Below are positions 55,391 through 64,000 of a DNA stretch of 64,000 nucleotides, one piece after another. The stretch comes from Isoetes taiwanensis (lineage: Eukaryota > Streptophyta > Lycopodiopsida > Isoetales > Isoetaceae). Under the pieces are notes generated by a model. It saw only the letters and a list, made by a program, of their open reading frames with translations. It was not told the DNA's origin and ran no database searches. Both the position numbers and the translations under genes were made by a program. The DNA is taken from contig JAJEKV010000039.1 of NCBI GenBank assembly GCA_021234155.1, positions 434,001 to 498,000 of the forward strand. The letters are read 5' to 3'. How positions within the stretch are numbered: position 1 is the stretch's first letter; every line of letters starts with the position of its first letter.

Positions 55391-56605
55391 ATGAAACTTT
55401 CAAGTGTCCAGTCTTCTCTATCCAAACGTTCACAGGATTTGCATACTCAAAGAGCACTAGACTCAAGCAAACAAATACCTGAGTCAGATTGTTTGAATGT
55501 GGTTTCATTAATTAATGAAAAAGGTACTACAAAGCACAAGGATCTGCAAGTCGAGACTCCTCCAGACCTCAACATAGGTTCTTTGGCTGATCTCTCAAGA
55601 GAGAATGGAATTCTAAACTCTGCAAATGTCAAGGAAAATAAACCTTTAGATTCTGCATGTGACATTGACACAGAACTCCTGAAATGCTCCAACACTTATT
55701 CTGTGTTATCTCAAATCTCTGAAGATGATACTGCTAATCAGGAATTTAATCCTACACCCACAAACATTGTTCTTTCTGAATCTCCCATGGCTATTTCATC
55801 TCCACCTTCACCACCTCCATCACCACTACTTCCTCCAAATGAAACTCATATGCTTCATGCTGACCTGCTTGACCTCACTCAAACCTTTTTCTCTCACTCA
55901 AATGCCACCATCTCCCCTGAGATAGCTCTGCAACTACAGCAATTGGTTGTGCCAGTAAGTGTTACAGATGCCATTGCACAGGCAACAGAGGTAGATAGTG
56001 TCAGGAATATACAGGAATCAAGAGTGGATAGTATCAGGGATATATCAACCACCTGGGAAAAGTGTCTGCTACAGGATGAGGCTACAGCTGTTGGTCCACT
56101 TCAGCAAGCTCCAAATGACACAACTACAACAGAAGGTCAACAACTCAATGGATCTGTAAATTCTACACAGCATGACCACATCATTTCCAGGCAAGATCTT
56201 TCCTCAACAAACCTTGCATTTGATTCTTCTAATAACAATAATAGGTTAAATACTCTGATTGATGCTACCACAAACTTCAGCCCCATTGATCCAAACTCTG
56301 CTAATGAAGACTGCTGTAAGTCAAAGTTTTGGAGCTGCCCCCATCATGCAGATAATCCTGACTCCATAAACCCTGTTGACATGGATTCTGCTGACACTGG
56401 ATCAGACAAGGAGAATGCCTTAAACAATATCAACACCAATGGAAACACTTGGGATGATGATGTCTATCTCACACCCAATCATATATGTGCTAGCAAAGCT
56501 AAGTTCAACATTAAAAAGGCCAAGAAGAATAAAGCTCAAAGAGCACCTACTTCCTCCAACACTCCTGCAGCTAACACAAGGCTAAGATCCAAAAGGGCTA
56601 CTTAG
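55391..56605 (+). CDS. L1 ORF1 protein, C-terminal part beyond the MITE
   Basis: An open frame of 404 codons from the base after the MITE to 41 bases before ORF2. The protein is low in complexity, rich in Ser, Asn, Pro, Asp and Thr, with SPPSPPPSPLLPP near residues 135-150 and a basic end (KKAKKNKAQ, TRLRSKRAT). Long disordered tails of this kind are usual after the zinc knuckle in plant L1 ORF1. Excluding 54802-55390 exactly would put both halves in one frame. It is therefore part of ORF1, not a separate gene. Confidence 0.7.
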   Translation: MKLSSVQSSLSKRSQDLHTQRALDSSKQIPESDCLNVVSLINEKGTTKHKDLQVETPPDLNIGSLADLSRENGILNSANVKENKPLDSACDIDTELLKCSNTYSVLSQISEDDTANQEFNPTPTNIVLSESPMAISSPPSPPPSPLLPPNETHMLHADLLDLTQTFFSHSNATISPEIALQLQQLVVPVSVTDAIAQATEVDSVRNIQESRVDSIRDISTTWEKCLLQDEATAVGPLQQAPNDTTTTEGQQLNGSVNSTQHDHIISRQDLSSTNLAFDSSNNNNRLNTLIDATTNFSPIDPNSANEDCCKSKFWSCPHHADNPDSINPVDMDSADTGSDKENALNNINTNGNTWDDDVYLTPNHICASKAKFNIKKAKKNKAQRAPTSSNTPAANTRLRSKRAT

Positions 56606-56645
56606 ACTCCCTTCTCGTCTGCTTCCTTTCTTAAATTTACTCTCC

Positions 56646-57953
56646 ATGAAGATTCTCAGTTGGAATCTCAGGGGAATAAAAGGCCCCCTTAAAAGGAGAA
56701 GGGTATTATCTCAAATTAGAAATTATGACAGTGACATTATCCTACTGCAGGAACTGAGACTGCCCAACTTTGAGTGCTCAAACCTTGCAGATTGGATAGG
56801 TCCTGGATTTTCCTCGATTTGGATTGAAGCCACTGGCACATCTGGAGGATTGTGCATCATCTGGAAGCATCTAAACCAAAGTTTGATTTACAATAGCCCA
56901 TGCAAGACCTGGCAGTCAGTAGTTCTCAGAAATAATGATATCTCTTTTGGGATTATTAACATTTATGCTTCAACTGACTCTAGACTCAGGGCTACAACCT
57001 GGCCTTCTATTAGCAATTGGCTCTTATCTCAGAGATGTGAAACATGGATTATGGCAGGTGACTTCAACAACACTCCAACCTGGGACATGAAAATTGGCAG
57101 GGATTTAAACATGTCTACTGAGGAGAGAACTCAATGGGATCTATTGCTTGATATGCACTTCCTACAACATATTCCTTCCTCTACATCAGCCTACACTTGG
57201 TCAAATAAACAAGAAGAGAATAACAGGGTTTATTGTGCACTCGACAGATTCTACATTAATAACAGTCATCATGACTTTTGGGATAATTGTTTTGTTCACA
57301 GTGATGAGTGTACCTCCATCTCTGACCATCAGCCTCAGTTTCTAATCACCAAGCATGTGCTTTCCATAAAGAGACATGGAAACACCCCTTTCAAGCTAAA
57401 TTGCTCCCTCCTTGACTCTGGCATTGCATTGAGGGATTTTAAAGCCTTTTACAATTCTCTTCCCAGAGTTAGATCTACAAACTCAATGAAGGCATTCTAT
57501 TCTAATATCAAAGAATCCAAGTCCTGGATTAAGAATTGGTCTAAACACCTTCATGACAGAAAGCTTGCTGAGAAGAGATCTTATCTTCAAGACATGAAAG
57601 AAGTTAGAATGAAGCTCCAGGATGATCCTCTAAATATTGAACTCCACTGGCAAGAAGGGAATTTAGAAATGGCAATCAAGACCATTGAAGAATTAGAAGC
57701 CAAAGGTTCTTCAATCAGATGTAAACTCAAATACTTTTCCAAAATGGACCAGGGGAACTCAAAATTTTTCTACAGAGTGGCTAAATCCAGGCTTCTTAAA
57801 AGCCAACTTGCTTCCATTAAAAATGACAATGATGTTATTTTGGATGACCAAAAAGATATATCTAATTACTTTTGCTCCAAATATTTTAAATCTTTTCCCA
57901 ACCTATCGATACCCCTACTCAAACTGTTGAAGCCAAAACATTTTCAGATATGA
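56646..57953 (+). CDS. L1 ORF2, endonuclease part
   Basis: 435 codons from ATG. Apurinic/apyrimidinic-type endonuclease blocks: SWNLRG at 5-10, Glu36 in LLQELR, GDFNNTP at 138-144, and S-D-H at 226-228. The rest is the helical linker leading to the RT. It would nick target DNA for priming. The frame ends at TGA (57951-57953) because of a shift: the RT frame is open from 57890, so one insertion or deletion lies between 57890 and 57953, near a TTTTCCC run. Otherwise intact. Confidence 0.9.
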   Translation: MKILSWNLRGIKGPLKRRRVLSQIRNYDSDIILLQELRLPNFECSNLADWIGPGFSSIWIEATGTSGGLCIIWKHLNQSLIYNSPCKTWQSVVLRNNDISFGIINIYASTDSRLRATTWPSISNWLLSQRCETWIMAGDFNNTPTWDMKIGRDLNMSTEERTQWDLLLDMHFLQHIPSSTSAYTWSNKQEENNRVYCALDRFYINNSHHDFWDNCFVHSDECTSISDHQPQFLITKHVLSIKRHGNTPFKLNCSLLDSGIALRDFKAFYNSLPRVRSTNSMKAFYSNIKESKSWIKNWSKHLHDRKLAEKRSYLQDMKEVRMKLQDDPLNIELHWQEGNLEMAIKTIEELEAKGSSIRCKLKYFSKMDQGNSKFFYRVAKSRLLKSQLASIKNDNDVILDDQKDISNYFCSKYFKSFPNLSIPLLKLLKPKHFQI

Positions 57954-60391
57954 TTATTAACAATGGTCTTCACAATGAGACTGTAATATCTAATGCTCTG
58001 GAAGCTCCCCCTACCATTGAGGAAATTTTTTCTACTCTCAAAAGTCTTGCCAAAGGTAAAAGTCCTGGCCCAGATGGCCTTCCACCAGAGTTTTATCTTA
58101 AATTCTGGGACATAATTAAGGATGACTTCATGTTTATGATTAAAGGCTTTTGGAACTCAAACCACCTGCACCCTGCTCTTTCTGCTGGATTAATCACTCT
58201 GATACCAAAAGTTGACAATCCTCAATCCTTCTCAGATTGGAGGCCAATATCCTTGACAAATTCTACTTATAAAGTTTGTGCAAAAATTATTGCAAACAGG
58301 GTCAAAACTCACCTTCAGGAAGTCATTAGTTCCAACCAATCTGCATTCCTCCCAAATAGCTTCATTCTGGATAACTATATAGCTGCCATGGAGGATATGC
58401 ATTGGAATAAATTGACAAATCAGGACTGCATACTCCTAAAGCTAGATTTTTCAAAGGCTTTTGATACAGTCAGATGGGATTTCTTAAAATTCTCGCTCCA
58501 GAAACTTGGCTTCAGCCACAAGATCATCCAGTTGATCATGGGGCTCAACTCCAGATCTCAATCCACTGTGCTCATTAATGGATCTCCAGGAAATTTCTTT
58601 CCCCTTGCTAGAGGGGTCAGACAAGGGTGCCCCTTGGCACCCTATTTATTTCTAGCTGTTGCTGAAATGTTAACTAGAGTTATCACTCATCTCCAATCGA
58701 CTGGAGATATTGTTGGTCTAAATCTACCAGACAACATCACAAATCTGTCAATCCTTCAGTATGCAGATGACTCCTTCAGTTTCCTCAGAAATGATTTGAA
58801 CATTATTCAAACTTTCCTGCAGACTATTCACAACTTTGGTTCTGCCTCTGGTATTCACTTGAATAGAAATAAATGTACTATCATTGGGGATTTCAATACT
58901 GATAATATTGCTGGCATTAAATGTATGACTGACACTGAGACAACTCAACTTCTTGGCATGCCACTTTCCCTCAATCCTAGCCTTAAATGTCTTTGGAACC
59001 CCATTGTAGAAAGGATTAGAAAGAAACTTGGTAATTATGGCAATTGCCTCTCTTTGGCAGGGCGAACTCTAATTGCAAATTCTGTCATTGCAGCCTCCCA
59101 CATTTATTTCTCATCTGCTCTCCTAGCTCCCAAATGCATTTATCTACAGATTGAGAGAATAGTGAGAAACTTCATATGGGGCAAGCATCATATGGTTAAC
59201 TGGTCCTCAATTACCAGAAGCAAAATTCAAGGGGGGTTGGGATGTAAAAATATAGTCTTGCAAAGTTATGCCTTAGCAGGTAAGTACATCTGGAAGTCAT
59301 TATTCTTAAACAATAATCCTGCCTCCATCTTTATCAATTATTGGCTTTCCTGTAGCCATCCAAAGAAACATGCATCCATCTCCCATAATTTGCCTCACTC
59401 AGCTTTCACAATTCTGCAACCTGCCCCTCATATTTCTCCTCTCATGAGAAACATGATTATTGCCTGGAACAAGGTTCATCAGACTTTTCACCACTCCAAA
59501 ATGGAAAACAGTCATACGAGCACTAATATTTTCTGGAATCCCAATTTTTCTAGAGATCAATCTACTCCTCTTGCCATCAGACATAAAAAGCTTTACAGGA
59601 AATGGAAAGACTATAATATTCTTACTCTTGGTGATCTCTGGGACCAAGGCAGATGGATTACCTGGACTACTTTAAAGCACAAAATCAGATGTACCTCTTC
59701 TGACAGAAATCTGTTTAGATATATCATGCACAAGGTCCATACACTCAATCTCCTGGCCAATCCCATCATTATTGATTGGACCCTTTTTGACAAACCAATC
59801 TACAGTGTCTCAAAAGTCTACAGATGTTTAAACAAAACACATGTGCCTTCAAAGGCAAAGTTGTATTGGAGTTTCTCGGATGACACTGAAACCAGACTTT
59901 TCACAAATATTTGGCATTCCTATCTTCCCCCAAAGATCTCTTACTTTGTTTGGCTTGTTGCAAACAAGAGTTTATCTAATTTGGAAATGATCTTTAGGCA
60001 CTCGAATCATCTTCCTATTGATTCAAATTGCCCTCTTGGCTGTGGTAATATGGAAACTTTTGAGCATATCTTTGGGTGTTTTAAACTCACCTCCTTCTGG
60101 TTATGGTTTGAAGATACATTCAAAATTTTATGTCCTGCTACTCTGTTGGATTTCATGATGAATGATGATGCTTTCACAAACTCTTTATGCTTCATTGCTT
60201 TATGGAATGTATGGAAACATAGAAATAGATGTCATTATGGGGGAAATAGAATATCTATTCACTGGATAAAAACACAAGTTATATATGACATTGAAATGGC
60301 TGCAACTAGCCAGATGCATGTAGATAGAGATTACATGGATAACAAGTGGCATAGTATTGGTCGGGTTCATAGGCTTTCATCATTTGTTTAA
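57950..60391 (+). CDS. L1 ORF2, reverse transcriptase part
   Basis: 813 codons. RT blocks: GKSPGPDGLPPEFY near 35-50, SDWRPISL, LKLDFSKAFDTV (catalytic Asp), RQGCPLAPYLF, and QYADDS with Y271-A-D273-D274. Thumb and linker follow, then the C-terminal zinc finger C694-x3-C698-x7-H706-x3-C710. No RNase H domain is seen. The annotated ATG overlaps the endonuclease stop by ATGA, but the family normally has one polyprotein, so this start is a by-product of the frameshift. Confidence 0.9.
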   Translation: MIINNGLHNETVISNALEAPPTIEEIFSTLKSLAKGKSPGPDGLPPEFYLKFWDIIKDDFMFMIKGFWNSNHLHPALSAGLITLIPKVDNPQSFSDWRPISLTNSTYKVCAKIIANRVKTHLQEVISSNQSAFLPNSFILDNYIAAMEDMHWNKLTNQDCILLKLDFSKAFDTVRWDFLKFSLQKLGFSHKIIQLIMGLNSRSQSTVLINGSPGNFFPLARGVRQGCPLAPYLFLAVAEMLTRVITHLQSTGDIVGLNLPDNITNLSILQYADDSFSFLRNDLNIIQTFLQTIHNFGSASGIHLNRNKCTIIGDFNTDNIAGIKCMTDTETTQLLGMPLSLNPSLKCLWNPIVERIRKKLGNYGNCLSLAGRTLIANSVIAASHIYFSSALLAPKCIYLQIERIVRNFIWGKHHMVNWSSITRSKIQGGLGCKNIVLQSYALAGKYIWKSLFLNNNPASIFINYWLSCSHPKKHASISHNLPHSAFTILQPAPHISPLMRNMIIAWNKVHQTFHHSKMENSHTSTNIFWNPNFSRDQSTPLAIRHKKLYRKWKDYNILTLGDLWDQGRWITWTTLKHKIRCTSSDRNLFRYIMHKVHTLNLLANPIIIDWTLFDKPIYSVSKVYRCLNKTHVPSKAKLYWSFSDDTETRLFTNIWHSYLPPKISYFVWLVANKSLSNLEMIFRHSNHLPIDSNCPLGCGNMETFEHIFGCFKLTSFWLWFEDTFKILCPATLLDFMMNDDAFTNSLCFIALWNVWKHRNRCHYGGNRISIHWIKTQVIYDIEMAATSQMHVDRDYMDNKWHSIGRVHRLSSFV

Positions 60392-60404
60392 ATTAAATTG
60401 CAAT

Positions 60405-60925
60405 GCTACTCTTAATGACAATGGTTGTCTCTCTCTAGATTACATGATGAGCCTCGCCAGAGACTTTAATACATCGGTTGAACCAAATGAGCACACACTT
60501 TTCCCAAAGGTTTAGTTCATGATATTCATTACCTGAAAGATGGATTATGGACAGGCCTAGTCAGAGGCATCACAGACATTGATATTCCTGATATCCCAGA
60601 CCAGGAAATTGATTGGGCAATAGAGTTTTGTAGAGGCACATACTTAATGGTCCAACTATGGTGGTTCATGGAATGTAACAGCAGAAGGATGACAGGCCAG
60701 CAATTTGAATATTACAGACAATTATATTATCACCACAGATGTTTGGCAGACGCTTATGGTACACTTATCATCTTGATGTCCAGAACCAATGCTGACAGAT
60801 TAATTCAAGAGCTAAATTGGGGAAATGGTAACACACTCATTCTGCAACCAGATTTCCATCTAAGACTTGACTACCTCCATTCATATCAGTTTCCATCCAC
60901 TATCCAACCACAACTCAATTCCTGA
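60405..60925 (+). pseudogene. Third ORF-like region downstream of L1 ORF2
   Basis: A frame through CLSLDYMMSLARDFN ends at 60509 region, and a second frame then reads KGLVHDIHYLKDGLW to a stop at 60925, as if one base had been lost or gained at TTTTCCCAAAGG. Joined in concept it would be about 170 residues, rich in aromatic residues. No family is recognised. It lies between ORF2 and the poly(A), so it belongs to the L1 or was captured by it. Confidence 0.4.
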
Positions 60926-61301
60926 TCCTCAATCCTTTGCATCCCATCCACATGACTCAATTTACACCTACACATCCTATCCCAAAAGAGCATTTCTTGT
61001 ATTCACAGTTTTTGGTCTACATATTGCTGCCATCAGTTACTGCTCGATTCTGGTTTGTTCACTGGCTTCACTCAGAGGCAGCACTGCAGGTTTCATAACT
61101 TCCACAAGGCATTCAAAGACTTCATAATTTTAAACACTTTTGTCTTCTGCTATCCACATAGCATAACATTTATCTATGTGTATATTGTCTATTTTGTTCA
61201 CATGCTTAATGTTGAGTAGTCAACTACATGGCTCACTCACATCATTGTACCTTTTTCTATAATTAATGAAAAAAACCCCATTCTCTCAAAAAAAAAAACT
61301 A

Positions 61302-64000
61302 GCAAAAGGCACACCAGAAGGCTTTAGCAAGGTTATACTTGTTAGATATCTAAGCGTAGTGTTATTAGAGAGAAGACTCTGGCAAGGTTAAACTTCTTAG
61401 ATATGAAGTGTAGCATCAGACTGAAGAGTGCTTGTTAGATACTAAGCATGGTGTCATTAGACAACAGTATTTGGCAATGTGCGTTTTGTAGTATGTAATT
61501 TCACATTTGTAGTAATCTATTCGATTTGAAGATTAATTCTATATATGGTGTTCTTTTTCCCTTTGTATTTCATTTGAGGAAGCTTGGCTTTGCTCAACGT
61601 GTCTTATTTTATTTTGAATACAAAGCTTATTACAAGTTGTAAAAGCATGATTAGGCATAGATAGGCAGCAATGCTTGATTGGAGACGTCTATTGCGTTTG
61701 AATGGAACTTTCTCTTTTCTTCTTCCATAAAATGTATAGTAATAATATAAAAAAGGTTCATCTATGTGCCTTCATAAATTGCCAGTTTGCATGGAAAACA
61801 GCCAAATGTATATATATCTTTCTATAATACACTGCATAAGATTCTCTTTGCTTGAAATGGCAGGAAATTCAAACATTGAATATTTTATGGTTAAAGCCCA
61901 AAGCTTCGAAGCTTGTCACATGCTATACTTTAGAGTACATCCATTACATAATGGTCAAACAGATTAGTGGAAAAATGAAAACCGCACCTAATGCATTTGC
62001 AGCAATGTCAAACATATCAGAAGCTCCAACTAATGTACTGCCATAAATGTTTAAACAGTGGAGAAGTACCTTATTTGTACAAATGCAATTCTCAGAGAAC
62101 CCTTTGCAAATAGATATGCAAGTTGAACAAATATGTTCACTACTATTTACAAAACCATAAATAAAACATCTTTTATTAATATGCAACACAGATTAGTTGG
62201 TTCAACGGACCTTGCCCTTCATAAAGAACAAATGAAAGACAGAATAAGACATTGAGATGCACAATAGGCACGAATGGGAAAGGCACATCACATGATTGAC
62301 CTTTCAATCCTAGTATAAAGATCTGGCTGAACAATCAGTAGGCGCATGTAGTCTAAATAATGTGTTTGATCAAAGTCAATTTCTTTATGATTGCCTATTT
62401 TGCCTTCAGGAATTTGCAGATGCGTCATCACCAAGCTTTGGAGACTTCATAAATCATAATCAGTTAAATTATATTTCTCCCCAAAAGCCCTAAGAACCTG
62501 GGATATTTCTTACAAAGATGAGCGGTCCTTTGAAAATAACACAACAAATGAACATGCCAACTTCAAAAACTGACGTAGGCTTTGCATTTAACTGAATGCA
62601 GGCTTCATGAAAAAAAAATGTGACAGAAAATTAATAGACTTATGCAATGTACCCAACAATGCCAGCATTGGCAATGACATCTTCACAATTCTGCTTACTG
62701 TAAGCTTTACCCCTGTCATGACATAGGAACCAAGGTCCTAAAATCGTCTCCGCTTTCTGACGGAATACGAAGAAGAGAATAGGGCAAAGAAGCTTTATGT
62801 CTGTGTTACATGCTGGATACAATAAGATGCCTTTTGGAAGTGAGTATCTTAGGAGCCTTGTATTAGTGAAACTGAAAATCACACTAGATTTAAGATATTG
62901 AAAACGGCTTACATGCAGATGCATAGGCCTATAAAGCTCTTTTGCGCCTATAGAATTTTCAAAGCAAAATCATCAATATTTGAGCTCTACTTCTGATGTG
63001 GCAGTTAAAAATTGAAAGGAAAAGCAAGCAAGACATTGTATGGCTAGTATGAATAACTAATGTGTAAAGGATCTATGCCTATCGAGATGAATACCATGGA
63101 ATCAGAGACTACATGTTTTTTACATGTTTCAACGTATTCCCAAAGCCTTTATGTTCTCTGAAACATTGAAACTCTTGCTTGTTAATAAGAAAAAATAATG
63201 CAGAGTAGAAGATATGCATACCGTGCTATCCAGATTATAATCATGATGAACATGCTCTTGTCTCGCATAAAAGCAATTTGGCATGTTTTTACGACTCAAT
63301 GTCAAGTTGATTCATTTGCATAAGTTGACTTGGAATATTTTTCTACCCTGCATTAACAGTAAACTTAGATATAATGCAATTAACACCATAAAACATAAAA
63401 GAGGCAAGAACTGCGTCTTTAACAAAAATTAAAACGTGATGCTCGATTTTCAACTTTTAATGGTTAGAATTCAAAAGCGTTCTCATTTTATCGTTTCTGT
63501 AAAGTCCACAGGTGCAAGAATCTTTCCAGATTGCATTCGACTTGTCTGGTGCGACCTGCAGTCCACTTCTTTATTACTTCTATGGGTCATGGCAATCTGG
63601 GGCTTGGTAAACATGCCATTATAGGCCAATTCTACACCATGTCAGGCACTGATTACCATATGGCAACAATATTGCACCAAGTCATAGTTGGCCCTATGAC
63701 AGGCTTGCCCCGAGAAATTTGCAGCGGATTAGCCCATGATGTCTATGAACATAGTCGCTAGCATCTTATATATAATCCAATTGCTTCTTGTGTGAGTTAT
63801 ATCCATGTATGAGTTATATCCAATTGCTTCCTCTATGGAAGACTAGCATTAGATTTGCCATTGTAAGAAGCGGCGTTGGAAAGCTGAGGAAGAGCAACAT
63901 GTTGGCATGCTTCTTAAGAATATCACATATAGTGGCAGTCAGCAAGTAGCATGATGCAATAATTATATGAGCAACAAGGCCACCCCTCCACATGGCTACC
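61302..64000. other. Unassigned A+T-rich DNA
   Basis: No supported gene. Short runs such as KHAIIGQFYTMSGTDYHMAT (plus, 63531-63761) and a minus frame at 62640-62924 look protein-like but have no identifiable domain or splice context. Confidence 0.35.

Larger units (their letters stand above)
52436..61301 (+). mobile_element. Near-complete plant L1 LINE with a MITE in ORF1
   Basis: ORF1 (53239-56605, interrupted by a 589-bp MITE), ORF2 (56646-60391, one frameshift near 57890-57953), a further ORF-like region, and an A11 tail ending at 61301 preceded by an AATGAAAA run. The 5' border is not known; 52436-53238 has no L1 protein, and a 97-codon frame at 52796-53089 is unassigned. No target duplication was found. 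Confidence 0.85.

Noticed and set aside
57950-57953. ATGA overlap considered as programmed termination-reinitiation in L1 ORF2
   Set aside because: The RT frame is already open 60 bases upstream, and plant L1 ORF2 is normally one polyprotein, so a simple indel near a homopolymer run is more likely.

Overview
The window comes from a repeat-rich land plant nuclear genome. The pointers are a plant-type glyoxalase-I-like gene with two short introns, L1 LINEs whose ORF1 has the plant DUF4283 plus zinc-knuckle layout, a Helitron end and tRNA-derived SINE heads. A tyrosine-recombinase (DIRS-type) retrotransposon, a class I do not expect in flowering plants, leans towards a fern, lycophyte or other non-flowering lineage; that is inference. 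Only one ordinary cellular gene is convincing: the VOC/glyoxalase-like gene at 35447-36263. Nearly everything else is mobile DNA.

Layout. 1-1790: unassigned DNA with a 90-bp tandem duplication and a hairpin. 1790-6630 (minus): DIRS-type element with gag, RT-RNase H and tyrosine recombinase. 6560-7310 (minus): non-coding element A, joined head-to-tail to the DIRS element. 7992-9648: non-coding LINE-like retroposon with poly(A) and a 14-bp target duplication. 10344-11423 (minus): non-coding element B, followed by about 5.5 kb of repetitive non-coding DNA with a second promoter copy near 16.85 kb. 17271-29406: tandem duplication of a ~6.05-kb unit holding broken L1 endonuclease pieces, tandem promoter units and a non-L1 LINE. 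27117-32944: non-coding elements C and D, in fold-back arrangement, with that LINE inserted in C. 33.7-37.6 kb: the VOC gene and a partial duplicate. 37.6-43.8 kb: unassigned, ending in a Helitron 3' terminus. 43.9-44.9 kb: two SINE-like heads. 45288-47607 (minus): non-coding element E with an inverted L1 inserted. 47.6-52.4 kb: unassigned repeats. About 53.2-61.3 kb: a nearly complete L1 LINE with a MITE in ORF1 and one frameshift in ORF2. 61.3-64 kb: unassigned.

Main discovery. Five loci (6660-6722, 10505-10581, 31604-31682, 31968-32030, 45431-45514) carry the same short RNA-like core: GGG, a run of U, CCUCG, a GAAA-capped CCC/GGG hairpin, CGGGG, a run of U, A(A)U, CCC. This is the secondary-structure signature of an ENE (element for nuclear expression), a U-rich internal loop that clamps a poly(A) tail in a triple helix. 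The core is nearly invariant. In A, B and C its outer stems are locus-specific but still complementary; E pairs weakly and D poorly. The host elements share an architecture: a short direct repeat (S), a palindrome, a TATA-like box, a leader, a tandem array of tiny covarying hairpins, the ENE, a 3' region, and S again. None has a substantial ORF. I propose a family of non-coding, promoter-bearing, ENE-stabilised mobile elements, possibly mobilised by the DIRS tyrosine recombinase whose end repeats they partly share. The structural pattern is read directly from the sequence; mobilisation and triple-helix function are inference.
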